Positions 17,679 to 18,435 of a DNA stretch of 18,435 nt are shown here, piece after piece (positions within the stretch are counted from its first letter, which is position 1; each line of letters starts with the position of its first letter). The stretch comes from DASZGI01 sp035938995 (GTDB taxonomy: Bacteria > Actinomycetota > Actinomycetes > Streptomycetales > Catenulisporaceae): contig NZ_DASZGI010000168.1 of assembly GCF_035938995.1 (NCBI RefSeq), positions 1-18,435 of the forward strand. Reading direction: 5' to 3'. The translations under genes and the position numbers were made by a program. The notes beneath the pieces were generated by a model. That model did not search any database. It had not been told where the DNA came from and worked only from the letters and a program-made list of their open reading frames with translations.

Positions 17679-18435
17679 GCCTCCGCCGGATGCCATCCGC
17701 CCTGAAGTTCCTCGCCGCCGCCGCGACAATCGCGCTGTCCCTCAGCGGTTGCCAATTCGGCGGCCTCGCGAGCCTGCCGCTCCCCGGCGCTCCAGCCCAG
17801 GGCGGCAACGTCTACCACGTCACCGTCGATTTCGCGGACGTCCTCGACCTCGTCCCGGAGTCGGCGGTGAAAGTCAACGACGTCACCGTCGGCGCGGTCG
17901 AGAGCATCGACCTCGAGGGCTGGCACGCCGCCGTGCACGTGCGCATCGAAGATGACGTACACCTACCGGAGAACGCCGTCGCGGACATCAAGCAGACGAG
18001 CCTGCTCGGCGAGAAGTACGTCGCGCTGTCAGCCCCCACCGACGCGCCGGCCAGCGGGACTCTCCGCGACGGCTCGGTCATCCCGCTGTCCCGCACCGGC
18101 ACGAACCCCGAGGTCGAAGAAGTCCTCTCAGCCCTCTCCGCGCTGCTCAACGGCGGCGGCGTGGCGCAACTGCACACCATCACCGTGGAGCTGAACAACG
18201 CGCTGGGCGGCCGGGAACAGAACCTGCGTGATTTCCTCTCCCAGCTCACTACGTTCGTCGGCGGGCTGAATCAGCAGCGCGACGACATCATCCAGGCCCT
18301 GGACGGCATCAACAAACTCTCCGCGACGCTCAACGATCAGCACACTGTCATCAGCGACGCCGTCAACCAGTTCCCCGCGGCGCTCTCGACGCTCGCCGAC
18401 GACCGCACGATGCTCACCAATCTGCTGACCTCGCT
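17675..18435 (+). CDS. mceE: Mce family lipoprotein MceE (LprK-type), 3' truncated by the window
   Basis: A partial gene with about 253 residues visible and no stop before the window end. GTG at 17675 overlaps the mceD stop by four bases and has GGAGG (17664-17668) six bases upstream. The N terminus is a lipoprotein signal: basic LRR, a hydrophobic stretch, then LSLSGC with the lipobox cysteine at residue 26. This is the feature that marks MceE/LprK among the six Mce proteins. The MCE domain (about 46-125) includes VPESAVKVNDVTVGAVESID (63-82) and LLGEKYVALSAP (about 109-120), followed by a helical, Leu/Gln/Asp-rich needle region. Its place after mceD supports the assignment; mceF should follow outside the window. 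Confidence 0.9.
   Translation, partial: MSLRRMPSALKFLAAAATIALSLSGCQFGGLASLPLPGAPAQGGNVYHVTVDFADVLDLVPESAVKVNDVTVGAVESIDLEGWHAAVHVRIEDDVHLPENAVADIKQTSLLGEKYVALSAPTDAPASGTLRDGSVIPLSRTGTNPEVEEVLSALSALLNGGGVAQLHTITVELNNALGGREQNLRDFLSQLTTFVGGLNQQRDDIIQALDGINKLSATLNDQHTVISDAVNQFPAALSTLADDRTMLTNLLTS

Overview
The window comes from a high-GC Gram-positive bacterium, most likely a filamentous soil actinomycete of the Streptomyces/Catenulispora type. The reasons are the GC-rich third codon positions, GTG starts, large multi-domain secreted glycoside hydrolases, an F420-type (Ddn-like) reductase and an Mce transporter operon. Genus and species cannot be resolved from the sequence alone. No tRNA, rRNA, CRISPR array or insertion sequence was found.

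Region 1 (1-8705) is a secreted-enzyme region. It opens with a small exported protein carrying a GHEYAEAITDP motif (296-1285, +), which converges on an RpiB-like sugar-phosphate isomerase (1456-1908, -). Next is a 949-residue secreted GH87-type alpha-1,3-glucanase/mycodextranase (2007-4856, -) with an N-terminal carbohydrate-binding-like domain, a beta-helix, a CBM6 and a ricin-type lectin. Divergent from it is a 1114-residue secreted GH95-like (alpha/alpha)6 hydrolase (5295-8639, +) with accessory modules, ending in a near-perfect tandem repeat. The 438-bp region between the two hydrolases holds three regularly spaced inverted repeats that look like operators. This suggests the two enzymes are co-regulated and act on a shared extracellular glycan, such as fungal cell-wall material. 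That link is inference.

Region 2 (8755-10293, - strand) holds a stand-alone NAD kinase and a Ddn/F420-dependent nitroreductase-like protein. They are separated by an intrinsic terminator with a T tract, so they are probably separate transcripts. The Ddn-like gene appears to have a leaderless promoter.

Region 3 (10603 to the window end, + strand) is an Mce lipid-transporter operon: mceG ATPase, two YrbE permeases, then mceA, mceB, mceC, mceD and a lipoprotein-type mceE that runs off the end. Most junctions are 4-nt stop/start overlaps, so the operon is tightly coupled. The ATPase and permeases form the membrane engine. The Mce proteins, each with one N-terminal anchor, should assemble into the extracytoplasmic channel that carries hydrophobic substrates. 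The sixth Mce gene (mceF) is expected just beyond the window.

Strong GC-rich hairpins lie at nearly every boundary between transcription units (1367-1404, 1962-1993, 8670-8705, 9752-9782).
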